Positions 36,741 to 49,187 of a DNA stretch of 64,000 nucleotides are shown one piece after another; position 1 is the stretch's first letter, and each line of letters begins with the position of its first letter. The DNA is from Zanthoxylum bungeanum (lineage: Eukaryota > Streptophyta > Magnoliopsida > Sapindales > Rutaceae). The stretch spans positions 28,878 to 92,877 of the forward strand of contig SKCR01034771.1 in assembly GCA_019454045.1 (NCBI GenBank), given 5' to 3'. The notes under the pieces are model-generated. The model did no database searches. It was not told the origin of the DNA and saw only the letters and a program-made list of their open reading frames with translations. The translations under genes and the position numbers were made by a program.

Positions 36741-38735
36741 TGTTGGGTTTTCTAGGTCTTCCCAAGATCAATTAAGCAATGAAAACATGTGAATACATCA
36801 AAGTAAAATTGCGGAAATACTCACTTTGATCGGATTTGCGATGCGTAGAACACAAAAACAATTATGCTCCTTCCTTGAAGCTCTCGGCCATGCCCCTCTT
36901 TTGTGCTCCATGTTTGATTTTCAAGCTCCAAGCTTTGAGAATGGATTTCATGCTCATGAATGGGTTTCCCTATCACCTTTGTTTGACCCCTGGATGTGCT
37001 AGCATCTTGGAAAATTTTCCACAAATTCTTTCCTTGGCTTCTTGTTATTCTCGGCAAAGGAGAAAAATAAAAGAGAGAAAAATGGCCCTTGGCCGAATCT
37101 TGAGGGAGAGAGAGAGGGAGAAGATGAAGTTGTGTGTTTGGTTGTTTGATTTCAAAAACAAATACCAAAATCCCACTTTTAAAAAAAAAAAATGGTACAA
37201 GACTTTAAAGTCTTCCAACAACTCACATCAATCAATGATGACAAAGTGTCAATCACCAAAAGGTGATAAGACATCTATCACTTGAATGACTAATGATGTG
37301 ACGCGTGATGTGACTTGTGGGCCCCACTTGATTCGAAATGCAAGTGAGCCCGCAAACACTCCTGGGCTCGGGTTCGCTAATTCCGAATTAACGAATTTTC
37401 CGTTGCGACGTAATTAAATCAAATTTAATTAAATAATTATGCCTAGCAAAATTACTATTCACGTCGCTAGCGAATTAATCTAATTCTAAATTAACTCGTT
37501 GCCCGAATTAAAATCTAATTTTAATTCCGTGTCTAAATCCAATTTCGTATAATATATCGAATATATTATTTTATCGATTAATTCCAAAATAATTGTTCTT
37601 TCTCTTTACATAATATTTTATCCCAGATAAAATATCTCCGTAATTAATCATAGATTAATTTTCTCTCTCTAAGAATTAATCTCAGATTAATTATGTGCGA
37701 GTCATACGTCATCGGTGAATCTTCGGAAAGCGACCCATGAGATCCCCGGATATGTTGGCAGTAAATCCGATCGTCGGACTATCCGAACACGTACATACCT
37801 AGTACTACGTTTTTACCGATTTACAAGACATGGTTAGCTTCTAGTAAAGCACCGTGCCTACCCAATTCTCCAGAAATATTCTTAAAGGAATATGTAATCT
37901 ATATCAGACGTAGTATACGTAGTATTGCGTATTGCGATCCAGTATCGAATGTCAAGTGCTAGGCCTGGGGCTGGAATTGTGTCTGCCCCGTACGAAGCAC
38001 ATATCAGATCTCTGGTAACTAGGCTCTATAATCGGATAATCATGACCTAATCATATTATCCCGATGACTGCAGTACTAAAGAGTACTAGTTCCGTATCCT
38101 GCGTGATCATCATCTCCATATAACTGGAGTGATACTTCCATCTTGACATCACACCCAATACACCACGATTCTCAATACACCCAGAAGAGGCGTACACAGA
38201 ACCGGTTAAAGCCCTGGACGACCAAAACCAAATTATATTGATTGTCGCAAGTATTAGTGGTGCAAGTCTCAGGTTAAGACCAAATACACCTACCCTGATT
38301 TGGACTTCCATAGACACATAGTCATACTACCAATGGAATTTTGAGGGGTCTATCCAGAGCGAAGCTGTTTCCGTACCATCGGTAAACACAACCTCCTATT
38401 ACACTTGCATGAGTATCCAATACTCAAATATATGAGAACTATGTCGTTATGCTCCCACAACGTGCACAAGTGCAATACTAGTATATTTCACATTATCGAT
38501 GTCCAATCTCGATAATACTCCGACTAGGGATGTTTTAATGATTAAACCTTCATGGATTGATACTGTCTCATATCTTATCAATCCGGAACTAATCATATTG
38601 ACTTTTATCATTTATATATCCCGATAATCTAATTACCAATGATAAAAGAGCAATTTCATTTGTCACATAGTTAATTTGTACAACAACACCATGTTCTGTA
38701 TAAATAGTAATGCTATGGGTCATAATTGTCCAACA
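36741..38735 (-). repeat. 3' LTR of minus-strand copia element
   Basis: 1995 bp, plus-strand reading TGTTGGGTTTTC to AATTGTCCAACA. It pairs with 43975-45966. Confidence 0.92.
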
Positions 38736-38746
38736 ATCTCCCACTT
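38736..38746 (-). other. polypurine tract
   Basis: ATCTCCCACTT on the plus strand is AAGTGGGAGAT on the element's coding strand, identical to the tract at 16671-16681. Confidence 0.85.
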
Positions 38747-38754
38747 GGCCTATA

Positions 38755-41700
38755 GCCAATCACTCAAGTGTCCTACACTTGAACTATGTACGGTTCGCTC
38801 AAACTTCTGCTGAGAAAAAGCTTTCGTCAGCGGATTTGCAAAGTTATCATCTGATGTGATTTATTCGATCATCACTTCGCCACGATGTATGATCCGAACG
38901 AATCAGATGAATAATTGAAGTATATACTTGGATCGTTGATGAGACCAATAATTCTTTAGCCTGTGACTGTAGCCTAGCTCAGTTGCTAACAGAACTACAC
39001 CTAATCTGATTAGGATTATTATAGATCCAATGGCTTCTATTGCTGCCTCAGCTGTAGTAGCAATATTCCGTTTGTTGTTTATTCGCGCAACAATATCTTG
39101 CTTGAATATTTCCAGCTCACTGTTCCGTTATTCAAACTATATAGTACCTTTATTACGACCTATAGTCGTTATTGTCGGTTTGGAAAATTGCAGTAGTGAA
39201 CCCAGTCACTTCAAGTTCTCATTCTCCATAGTTTAAGAAAGCATCCTTAGTTCATCTAAGATACTTAAGGATGTTCTTAACATCAATCCAGTGACTATCA
39301 CTTGGATTGGCCTGATTGTGACTCCATATACTCAAAGCATATGAGACATCAGGTCGCGTACATTTATTTCAATGTATGAGTACTCAGAGAGTATCAAAAA
39401 ATTTTAGATCTATCCGAGTAGATCCTTATTCCTAGAATAAAGTTGTCTCTCCCAAGAATTCTACGGAGAATTTTCATGAAAGCCAAGCTTTCACCGATTG
39501 TATTATGGGAATGTCATTTCCAAGAAATGATATATCATCATTTTATAGGACGATCACTGTCAGTGCACTCCCATTAACCTCCTTATATACACAAGAATCA
39601 TTTTCGTTTTGAATTAAATCATATACCATTATGATTACATCAAAACGATAGTTCCAATAATGCAATGCTTGCTTCAATCCATAAATGGATCGAATTAACT
39701 TACAAACCTTGTTTGCTTGTTTAGGTACGACAAAATCATCAGGATGTTGTAAATATCCTCCAAAAGGTTTCCGTTTAAGGAAAACGATTTTGACGTTCAG
39801 CTGCCATATTTCATAAATGAAACATGCAGCATCAGCAAGCATTATCCAAATCGATTTAACCATGGCAATGAGTAAAAGGTTTCGTCGTAATCGACACAAT
39901 GTTGATAACGATACCTTTCCGCTACAAGCCTAGCTTAGTACGTTGTAATGTTGCCATCCATGTATGTCTTCCTTGAAGACTTATATAGTACCAATATGCA
40001 CAATGCCTTCCGGTACAACAACCAGTGTCCAAACTTAGTTGGTATACATGGAATCCATTTTTAAAATCATGGCACTTTGCCATAATAGGGAGTCGATACC
40101 TTGTATCACTTCCTCATACGTAGTCGGTTTGTCTTCCTCAATAAGATTGACATCTTTACGAGGTGAGATCAGAAACCCATACCTCCCAGGTTGTTTTCTG
40201 ACTCTCTCCGACTTGCGCGGTTCTTGTGTAATCGAAGATTGTGGTACAGTTTCATCCCTGATGAACTGTTTGTGTTCCATTAAGGAATCGGTGCCTGGAA
40301 CAGTATTACTCCGATTTTCATCAATTTTACTTTCCTCCCACTTACCACTGCATATAGGTATTCCTCTTAGGAAAACCGCATGGAGAGCAAAAATTAAATT
40401 GTTCTCTTGTGAGTTGTATAAGTACTATACTTTGGTTACCCTAGGATAACCTACAATTTAGGCACTTATCCGATTTGGGTTCTAGTTTGGTATCATCCAA
40501 ACGTATGCCTAGCATTCCCAAATCTCAGGAATGAGAGAAAACCATGTTTCTTTCCTGTTCATATCCAATATGAAGTCCGTCTAACAGATTTTTATGGAAC
40601 CTTTTTCAAAATAAGTTTTGCATTGTTTAATGTGTATCCTAGAAGGAAAATGGTAGCTCAGAGCGACTCATGATTAACCTAACTATGTCCAACAAAGTTC
40701 GGTTTCTCTGTTCGGACACACCGTCAAATTTAGGTGTTCCGAGAGGAGTCCTTTATGAAAGAATACTATACTCTTTCAAATATTCGAGAAACTTATTGCT
40801 TAAGTATTTTCCACCACGGTCTAACCGTGAAAGTTTTATACTTTTAGCCGATCTGTCTGTTTACTTCGTGTCGAAACTCTTTGATTTTATCAAAAGTTTC
40901 TGATTCGTGTTTCACAAGAAACACATAACCATAACGCGATGCCACATCCGTAAAGGTTACGAAGTATTCATATCCACCTATAGCCTAGCTAGATATGGGC
41001 CCACTTACGTCACTATGAACTAGGGCTAACAGATCGGTGGCACTTTCACTTTTACCAAGTAAAAGGTGTTTTAGGCACTTTGCCTAATAAACTAGATCCG
41101 TAGACATCATTTGAATAGGATCAAATCCGTCCTAGTATCTACTCTTCGAAAGTGTGGATATACGAGTCTTGTTAATTGTGTCCCAGACAACAATGCCACA
41201 AATAAGTCTCATCTGATTAATTCAATTTGAGCTATTTGTTTGTCATGTTATACGTTTGAGATTCATTTATATATTCAAAAATAAAACACTGTTATTCACA
41301 TATAATGTACTTATCTCAATATCATCTTTATAAAATAAAATAATTTAGTGTTCTAGAATATAAATGTATACCCGCAACGAGTTATACTCTGATATAGATA
41401 TAATGTTTCTAGTCAAACTAGGTATATTATAACAGTTTCCTAATTTAAGTACACACCCGAAGGGTAGTCCCTAAACTTAGGTTTCTACGGTTAAAACAGG
41501 ACTCTCGTCCCGTTTCCGATTTGCAGATCAATTTCAACTGAAGTCAGTATCCTGCTAATCAGCAGATTCCTTACATCAGTACATATCTATGTACCACATC
41601 TAGTATCAAAATCCAATTCTGAAACTAATAGTGAACATGTTTATGAAAAACATACTTGAAGTCGGAGCCTTGCCCGTCTCCACTTCCTTCATGTCTGCCT

Positions 41701-42378
41701 TGTCCATACGGCAGTCACGCTTCCAGTGACCCCTTTTGCCACAATTTAGGCAGACATTTTGGGATATTCCCTTTGTCTTCCTAGATGACTGTGATGATTT
41801 TTGCCTTTGCCCATTTTAGAAGCTCTGGCTTTGCCTCATAGAGCATAGCCATCAACTCTCCAAGAGTTTACTCTTGGTTCACAATGAACCTGCCCATCAT
41901 TCGGGTAGAGACCATAAGATCAAATCTTTGGTAGTCTCTTCCATGTAGGTAATGCCCAGCTAACCCAGCTGATCGATGTCAGCAATCATCTGCGACACCT
42001 AGTGCTCGTCAGATGTACCCTCTGACATACACGAGCTAAAGAGCTTCTTATGCAATTTATACTTCTAAGATCTATGAAGATCTTTAATTTCAACATCATG
42101 TTATAAGGATCTAATCCTTAATTCTGACGACGGAATTAAAGAGTTATTGCAGTAAGCATAATGGATTGAGCACTAAAGTTATCATCACATGAATATTCCA
42201 AATATCATGTTCTACTATTTGCTCAACTCCAGGCGTAGGCCGGGAGGTTGTTATATCAAATAGAATAACTTCTCAGTTCCCAGGACTATCCTAAGGTTTT
42301 ATTCCCAATCTGAAAATTGGAGCCGTTTAAAGATATTTTCACCCAGGATAATTTTCTAAACGCTAATCTTTCAGTTAT
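38755..42378 (-). pseudogene. copia gag-pol polyprotein, heavily broken
   Basis: Read on the minus strand. The gag start is near 42378, where the homologous ATG has become ATA. Gag fragments follow to about 41760, and a CCHC knuckle (CLNCGKRGHWKRDC) lies at about 41709-41754. Integrase relics cover about 41150-40500. A linker (40280-40035, open for 81 codons, EHKQFIRDE, SERVRKQPGRYGFL) is followed by RT (39899-39543, open for 118 codons, KSIWIMLA, LIRSIYGLKQA). RNase H relics run from about 39300 to 38800. Numerous stops and frameshifts separate the pieces. Homology to 12682-16667 is clear throughout. Confidence 0.88.
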
Positions 42379-43960
42379 CTTGATTGCTATAGTCCAACTA
42401 TCGAATCAACGATTTCAGGTACTATTGAGTATAATGATTACTATAGTCTAACTATATAATCAACTATAATTTGATTATTTAAATTCAAATATATTGATTA
42501 CTATAATCCAATTATATAATCAACTATAAATGAAATAGTTTGAATACAGTCCAACTGTTTAATTAAAACAACGATTAAATATTAGTCCAACTAATATATT
42601 ATTAATTAATAACGAAAAATAAAATGAGCGCATATTGGAAAGTATCTAAACGAAATTGCAAATTTAATACTTGCCTCACACTATTTTTCGGCGAGCCTCT
42701 AATCCTCTGTTAAGTACTCGGGAAACCTTATTTCCTAGTGGGCTAGGATCCCGTTAAATAACACACAACCTTGACTTTGGCCAACAAATTGTATGATATT
42801 TAACTAGATATATCTCTAAGATCAATTGGATCTCATCCAATTCCTAGATCCAGTATGTGGACATCCAAGTCCGAAAGATATATCTAATATATGCCAATAT
42901 ATCCAATATATTCCCTAACCTTTTTCATCTGAATCAACTAAGCCTTGGCTTTGGCACAACAAACTTAATGATTCCAGTTAAGCGGGACCCATTGACCTTG
43001 GAAAGCTTCGTAATCGATGTCGATGGACAAGAAGTGATCTTGACTTTGGCCAACAAATCACAACTTGGACAAGACATGCGATATGGAACAAAGCCTTCAT
43101 GATTCAAACACATCCGCGATGGACAAAGGTCTTGACTTTGGCCAACAAACCAGTGTCAATCTTGGATCTTGAGAATGAATCATTCAATGGAAGGAAAAAC
43201 GCTTAATATTTGTTGAGGGTTTTTCGCGTAATTGGAAACCAATTAATTATCTTTGATTAGGTCTCATCATACACCCTTAAACATGCATTCTAAAAGCATA
43301 ATAAGGCCCGATAAATAAATTAATAATGATATGCGGATGGATATTTAAAACAACTTGTTCCTATAACAAATCTCTCCATTTCCTCTCTCCCGCTAGCACA
43401 AATCTTACTTCTACCCAATTACATAACACTTCTAAAGAAACCTAATTTACATTGAGGGGAATCGGTGAGAAGAGAAATACAAAGAATCAAGAGGTAATAG
43501 GCTGGACACGCATGTCCAATTTAATAAATTCTAAATTTATTACAACAATTTCCAAAATTGCCAATTACACTAATTAATCATGCTAATCATCATCAACACA
43601 TGTCCAACATTATTGAATCAAAAATCAATTCATTTCCATGCTTTATTGCTCACGGCAATTTAGGGTTTTTAAAAATCGATTTCGATTTCAACCCAATTAA
43701 ATCTCAAATCAATTTATCACATGGCTTCCAACTCATCCAATGATCAAAAAACAAAAATAACCATGACTTTAGGGCATTGTACACATTCGGCCAAGCCAAA
43801 CATTTGGGGAAAAATTAATCCAATTCAATTTTCATCAAATTGATCATGCATAACTCTAAGTTATCATCATTCAAGCATATTCAAACAATCAATTTCATCA
43901 AATCATGCTCAAATCAATTTTACCAAAATTTTACCCTAATTCAATTTCATGATTAATCAA
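42379..43960 (-). other. untranslated leader of minus-strand copia element
   Basis: Non-coding. It includes a local expansion of ATTGATTACTATAGTCCAAC-like phrases at about 42420-42540 and the TTGGCCAACA/CTTGACTTTGGCC phrases shared with 12108-12440. Around 43070-43120 it preserves the unoccupied target of the solo LTR that lies in the plus-strand element. Confidence 0.7.
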
Positions 43961-43973
43961 GGCTTTGATACCA
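43961..43973 (-). other. primer-binding site, initiator-Met tRNA type
   Basis: The plus strand reads GGCTTTGATACCA, which is TGGTATCAAAGCC on the coding strand, one base from the LTR. Confidence 0.85.
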
Positions 43974-43974
43974 T

Positions 43975-45966
43975 TGTTGGCTTTTCTAAGTCTTCCCAAG
44001 ATCAATTAAGTAATGAAAACATGTGAATACATCAAAGTAAGTTACGGAAATACTCACTTTGATCGGATTTGCGATGCGTAGAAAACAAAAAATTTCCTGC
44101 TCCTTCCTTGAAGCTCTCGGCCATGCCCCTCTTTTGTGCTCCATGTTTGATCTTCAAGCTCCAAGCTTTGAGAATGGATTCCATGCTCATGAATGGGTTT
44201 CCCTATCACCTTTGTTTGACCCATTGGATGTGCTAGCATCTTGGAAAAATTTACCACAAATTCTTTCCTTGGCTTCTTGTTATTCTCGGCAAAGGAGAAA
44301 AACAAAAGAGAGAAAAATGGCCCTTGGCCGAATCTTGAGGGAGAGAGAGGGAGAAGATGAAGTTGTGTGTTTGGTTGTTTGATTTCAAAAAACAAATACC
44401 AAAATCCCACTTTTCAAAAAAAAAAATGGTACAAGACTTTAAAGTCTTCCAACAACTCACAGCAATCAATGATGACAAAGTGTCAATCACCAAAAGGTGA
44501 TAAGACATCCATCACTTGAATGACTAATGATGTGACGCGTTATGTGACTTGTGGGCCCCACTTGATTCGAAATGCGAGTGGGCCCGCAAACACTCCCGGG
44601 CTCGGGTTCGCTAATTCCGAATTAACGAATTTTCCGTTGCGACGTAATTAAATCAAATTTAATTAAATAATTATGCCTAGCAAAATTACTATTCATATCG
44701 CTAGCGAATTAATTCTAAATTAACTCGTTTGCCCGAATTAAATTCTAATTTTAATTCCGCGTCGAAATCCAATTTCTTATAATATATCGAATATATTATT
44801 TTATCGATTAATTCCAAAATAATCGTTCTCTCTCTTTAAATAATATTTTATCCCAGATAAAATATCTCCGTAATTAATCATAGATTAATTTTCTCTCTCT
44901 AATAATTAATCCCATATTAATTATGTGCGAGTCATACGTCATCGGTGAATCTTCGGGGAGCGACCCATGAGATCCCTGGATATGTTGGCATTAAATCCGG
45001 TCGTCGGACTATCCGAACACGTACGTACCTAGTACTACGTTTTTACCGATTTACAAGACATGGTTGGCTTCTAGCAAAGTATCGTGCCTACCCAATTCTC
45101 CAGAAATATTCTTAAAGGAATATATAATCTATGTCAGGCGTAATATACGTAGTATTACGTATTGCGATCCAGTATTGGATGTCACATGCAAGGCCTAGGG
45201 TTGGAAAAGTGTCTGCCCCGTACGAAGCATATATCGGATCACAAACAACTAGTCTCTTTAATCAGATAATCATGACCATGTCATATTATCCCGATGGTTG
45301 CAACCAATTAGAGTACCGGTTCCGTATCCTGCGTGATCATCATCTCCATATGACTGGAGTGATACTTCCATCTTGACATCACACCCAATACACCACGATT
45401 CTCAATATACCTAGAAGAGGCGTACACAGAACCGGTTAAAGCCCTATACGACCAAAACCAAAGTATATTGATTGTTGTAAGTATTAGCGGTGCAAGTCTC
45501 AGGTTAAGACCAAATACACCTACCCTGATTCGGACTTCTATAGACACATAGTCATACTACCAATGGAATTCCGAGGGGTCTATCCAGAGCGAAGCTGTTT
45601 CCGTACCATCGGTAAACACAACCTCCTATTACACTTGCATGAGTATCCAATACCCAAATATATGATAACTATGTCGTTATGCTCCCACAACGTGCACAAG
45701 TGCAATACTAGTCTATTACGCATTAGCGATGTCCAATCTCGATAATACTCCGACTAGGGATTTTTTAATGATTAAACCTTCATGGATTGATACTGTCTCA
45801 TATCTTATCAATCCGGAACTAATCATATGGACTTTTTTCATTTATATATCCCGATACTCTAATTACAAATGATAAAAGAGCAATTTCCTTTGTCACATAG
45901 TTAATTTGTACAACAACACCATGTTCTGTACAAAATAGTGATGTTATGGGTCATAATTGTCCAACA
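43975..45966 (-). repeat. 5' LTR of minus-strand copia element
   Basis: 1992 bp, TGTTGGCTTTTC to AATTGTCCAACA on the plus strand. Close match to 36741-38735. Confidence 0.92.
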
Positions 45967-45971
45967 TAAAG

Positions 45972-46148
45972 GTGATAGGGAAACTCACCCGAGAGTTTGG
46001 AACTCGATTTCAAGCTCCGAGATACTACATCCAAAGGAATTTTGAAAGCCTAAAACTGATCAATGTGAGTTTTTTCCGCAACTTTCTTTGATTAATTCAC
46101 ACACGGATCACTCTTAGAGATCCTTGGCATGTTCTAGGAACACTAACA
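45972..46148 (+). repeat. Athila-type LTR, first copy, right part
   Basis: Continuation of 35861-36740 beyond the copia insertion, ending GAACACTAACA. The end resembles the CA terminus of the copia LTR family in its wording (TTCACAC, GATCCTTGG, CTAACA). The LTR would be about 1057 bp without the insertion. Integrase-upstream pol sequence starts in the next base. Confidence 0.75.
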
Positions 46149-47608
46149 TACTTTTTCTGCAAGAATTTGATGTGGAGATCAGATACAGGAAATGGACAGA
46201 AAATCAAGTGGCATATCATTTATCGAGACTCGAGAATGGTGATACAGCTGGAAAAGAACTAACAATCAAAGAAACTTTTCCAGATGAACTGTTGTTTGCC
46301 ATGAAACAAAAAGAAGTCCATTTGTATGATGACTATGTCAACTACATAGAGTCAGGAAAATGGCCGTTGGAATGGACAACTCAGCAACGGAAGAAATTCT
46401 TCAAAGAAGTCAAGCATTATGTCTGGGACGAGCCATACCTATTCAAACGTTGTGCTGATCAATTATTGAGATGTTGTGTTCCACAGGAGGAGGTCAAAAA
46501 TGTTCTGCAACACTGTCATTCATAACTATATGGCGGACACTTCAGCGGAAACAAAACAGCAGCCAAAGTCCTACAATCAGGTTTGTTCTGGCCCACTCTT
46601 TTTAAAGATGCTTATCTTTTTGCTCTTCAATGTGACAGGTGCCAGAGAACGGGAAATATCTCAATGAGAAATGAATGACCTATGCAGAACATTCTAGAAG
46701 TGGAGATATTTGATGTGTGGGGGATTGATTTTATGGGACCCCTTGTTCCATCATTCGGAAACCTGTACATACTGGTTGCAGTAGACTACGTCTCAAAATG
46801 GGTTGAAGCAATTGCACTACCATCCAATGATTCAAAAGTGGTGATTAAATTCCTTAAAAAGAATATTTTCACTCGCTTCGGAACACATTGGGATATTATC
46901 AACGATGGTGGCACACATTTCTGTAACAGATACTTTGATGCACTCCTATCCAAATACGGAGTTACTCATAAGGTTGCCACTGCTTACCATCCACAGTCAA
47001 ATGGACAAGTTGAAGTTTCAAACAGGGAGATCAAAAGAATCTTGGAGAGATCTGTTGGATCAACAAGGAGGGACTGGTTTACAAAACTGGATGACGCATT
47101 ATCGGCCTACCGGACAGCTTACAAAACATTAATTGGTATGTCCCCATATCGAATGGTGTTTGGGAAAACATGCCAGCTGCCAGATGAGCTTAAACACAAG
47201 GCGTACTGGGCACTGAAAATGTTGAATCTTGATCCACAAGCTGCAGGGGAGAAAAGACTCCATCAACTCAACAAATTGGAGGAATTTCGCCTACAGGGTT
47301 ATGAGCATGCCAGATTATACAAAGAAAAGACCAAAAAATGGCATGATCGAAAAATAGTGCGCAAACAACTTGAACCAAGACAGCAGGTGTTGTTATACAA
47401 TTCAAGGTTGAAACGTTTCACTGGAAAGTTGAAATCAAGGTGGTCAGGACCATTTGTGATCACTCAGGTTTTACCATATGGAGCTGTTGAGTTACTGGAT
47501 CCCAACACCAACGAGACATTCAAAGTGAACAATCAGCATGTCAAGCACTACTGGGGAGAATCATTTGAACGACAGAATGAAAGTGTCACACTTTCAGATC
47601 CAGCCTAA
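46149..47608 (+). pseudogene. Athila-type RNase H tail and integrase, unit 1
   Basis: A single reading frame with two in-frame stops (46523-46525 and 46676-46678). It opens with the end of RNase H (FLQEFDVEIRYRK, HLSRLENGD). The integrase zinc-binding HHCC region follows (HCHS, GGHF, CDRC). The DDE core has Asp in WGIDFMGP, Asp in INDGGTHF and Glu in [11 protein letters not shown], all present. The C-terminal domain ([15 protein letters not shown]) runs to TAA at 47606. No chromodomain, consistent with Athila. An ATG at 46124 lies inside the LTR and is probably not a natural start. Integrase would insert cDNA into the genome. The core from 46682 to 47608 is open for 308 codons. Confidence 0.9.
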
Positions 47609-47716
47609 GGTTTGGGCAGTCACGCCTAGCTGACGACATTAAACTTAGCGCTAGCTGGGAGGAAACCAATGCAATTTATGTATATATTGTGATTTGGTGT
47701 GTTTAGTTTTTACAGT

Positions 47717-47731
47717 TTAAGTCATTTCAGG
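47717..47731 (+). promoter_or_regulatory. candidate 3' splice site before small ORF
   Basis: A T-rich run ending CATTTCAG|G stands immediately before ATG 47732. The same sequence precedes the copy in unit 2 (53052-53059). It is a plausible acceptor for producing a spliced downstream mRNA; no donor has been identified. Confidence 0.35.
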
Positions 47732-48196
47732 ATGGAACAAGCTCTCACAAATCTTCACAAGCAATTTCCTTCTCTCCCTCAAAAATCTTTGATGAAAGTC
47801 TACAAAGTTCGCTTGGAACGGATGAGACTACTGATGATCAAAGGTATTTCTACTGATATTCGTTGGATTATTGAAGCACGGGTCCGATTGGCAGGTGAGT
47901 CTTCTAATTCTTTTATTTCACATCTGTCTGGTTTAGGAAGAAGCACCTACGCTAAAAAGAGAAAAGCTAAAAGAATGTGTGTTTGCTGTAAATGTGCTCG
48001 TATGTTTTGTGATACTTGTTGTCGTTCTTTAGGAATGGTGTCTGATAACCATGAAGATAAGATTAATTTCATTAGGGATGGGTTGAGTAAGGATTCTTTG
48101 GATGACATATCTAAGACTCTTGAGGCGCATCCCAGTAGATATGTGTATCACGAAATTCGCGTGTTATATACACAATTCCAAAAAGAAAGACAATAG
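47732..48196 (+). CDS. cysteine-rich basic ORF; carlavirus NABP-like?
   Basis: 154 codons from ATG 47732, right after a TTTCAG|G acceptor-like site (an upstream in-frame ATG exists at 47699). Residues 67-81 are strongly basic (GLGRSTYAKKRKAKR). A cysteine cluster follows with C85-x2-C88-x4-C93-x2-C96 and extra Cys at 83, 86 and 97, then an acidic tail with NFIRDG near 112. It is not a known retroelement domain. The order of helix-rich N-terminus, GRS-x-YA basic patch, paired CxxC and a downstream FI-x-x-G recalls the nucleic-acid-binding protein of carlaviruses. However, the spacing between the Cys pairs is shorter here, so this is a weak, unverified resemblance. It could equally be a captured plant zinc-binding protein. 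The position between integrase and LOG matches the env-like slot of Athila elements. Confidence 0.45.
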   Translation: MEQALTNLHKQFPSLPQKSLMKVYKVRLERMRLLMIKGISTDIRWIIEARVRLAGESSNSFISHLSGLGRSTYAKKRKAKRMCVCCKCARMFCDTCCRSLGMVSDNHEDKINFIRDGLSKDSLDDISKTLEAHPSRYVYHEIRVLYTQFQKERQ

Positions 48197-48465
48197 TTAA
48201 GTCTCGGGAACCTGACTCAAAAAGACCCTGTTTGCCAATTTATAAGAAAATTGGATGGGAAGCTTGTCCCTGACACATAGACGTCATTCAAGCCGCTACT
48301 TTTCTTGTAAATATTATATCCATTTGTCTTTTCCTAATAATTGTAATTTGTTTTTTTGTTTTCTTATATTTTCTCCGATAAGATCCAGACCTTTTTGACC
48401 TTTCACGATTTATTTACTGTTTAACTAATTATTATCATTTGGCCGGTACTAGTGCTATTATTTTT

Positions 48466-48481
48466 TACTCACTCTTTTCAG
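48466..48481 (+). promoter_or_regulatory. candidate 3' splice site before LOG, unit 1
   Basis: A pyrimidine-rich stretch ends CTCTTTTCAG|GTG, 50 bases before the LOG ATG at 48532. It is conserved at 53714-53729 in unit 2. Confidence 0.35.
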
Positions 48482-48531
48482 GTGTTATAAATTCAATTCA
48501 TCATTGCACTTTTGAAGGCATCCAGATAAAA

Positions 48532-49187
48532 ATGGAAGCCACTTCAAGAATACGAGTTGAAAATATTTGTGTATTTTGTTGTACTAGTGTTGGAACTAAG
48601 CCACAATACATAGCAGCAGCACAGGAATTTGGTCGAGTCTTAGCTGAAAGGAATATGCACTTAGTATATGGCGGTGTCAATCTTGGTCTAATGCGGATCG
48701 TTTTAAAGGCCGTACAGGATGGAGGCAGTCAAGTTCTAGGAATCATCCTAAAACCTTTGGTGGAGGCGAATCTGATATGACCATCAAACAGAGAGGAACT
48801 AATTGTGCTAGGTATGTCTGAATGACTGGTAGAAATGATTAACCGTGTTGATGCATTTATTACTTTGTCAGGTGGTTTGGGCACATTAGAGGAATTTTTT
48901 ACAGTGTTATCTTGGGCGAACCTGAACATACACCAGAAACCACTTGGACTATTCAACGTTGAAGGATTTTACTGATTTTCTTTGTGTATTTCTTGATGAT
49001 GCCCGGAGAAATGGGTTCGTGTCAAAACCTTTAAAAGAACTCATCTTCACTGCCAGAACTGCCCCAGATTGAATTGATCAAATCTTAACCTTTGAACCAC
49101 AAATTGACCGTATCATTTCCAAGATAAAATGGTCTGATGATGATTGTGGTAAGAAACGTCGGATAAATCTGGATCTTAACATTTAAT
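48532..49187 (+). pseudogene. captured LOG-like gene, unit 1, broken
   Basis: Homologue of plant LONELY GUY enzymes, which release active cytokinin bases from riboside 5'-monophosphates. The N-terminal RVENICVFCCTSVG and LVYGGVNLGLM are clear. Lesions relative to unit 2: Gly83 codon is a stop (48778-48780), the Arg98 codon is a stop, a one-base insertion follows near 48972 (FNVEGFY), and a further stop lies near 49067 after ARTAPD. The C-terminal tail (KKRRINLDLNI) is still recognisable up to TAA 49185-49187. No introns interrupt the gene, unlike ordinary plant LOG genes, so capture through an mRNA is likely. Confidence 0.85.

Larger units (their letters stand above)
36741..45966 (-). mobile_element. 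Ty1/copia retrotransposon, minus strand, degenerate
   Basis: 9226 bp with LTRs at 36741-38735 (3') and 43975-45966 (5'), PBS and polypurine tract, inserted in the Athila-type LTR. Flanks are TCAAG (36736-36740) and TAAAG (45967-45971), a target duplication with one mutated base. The uninterrupted counterpart near 51275-51290 confirms the site. It is the same family as 6569-18604 but more decayed in pol and without the nested solo LTR. Confidence 0.92.

Noticed and set aside
46124..46148. ATG used as a pol start inside the LTR
   Set aside because: It is an accidental start at the LTR/pol fusion; pol in gypsy elements is made as part of a polyprotein.
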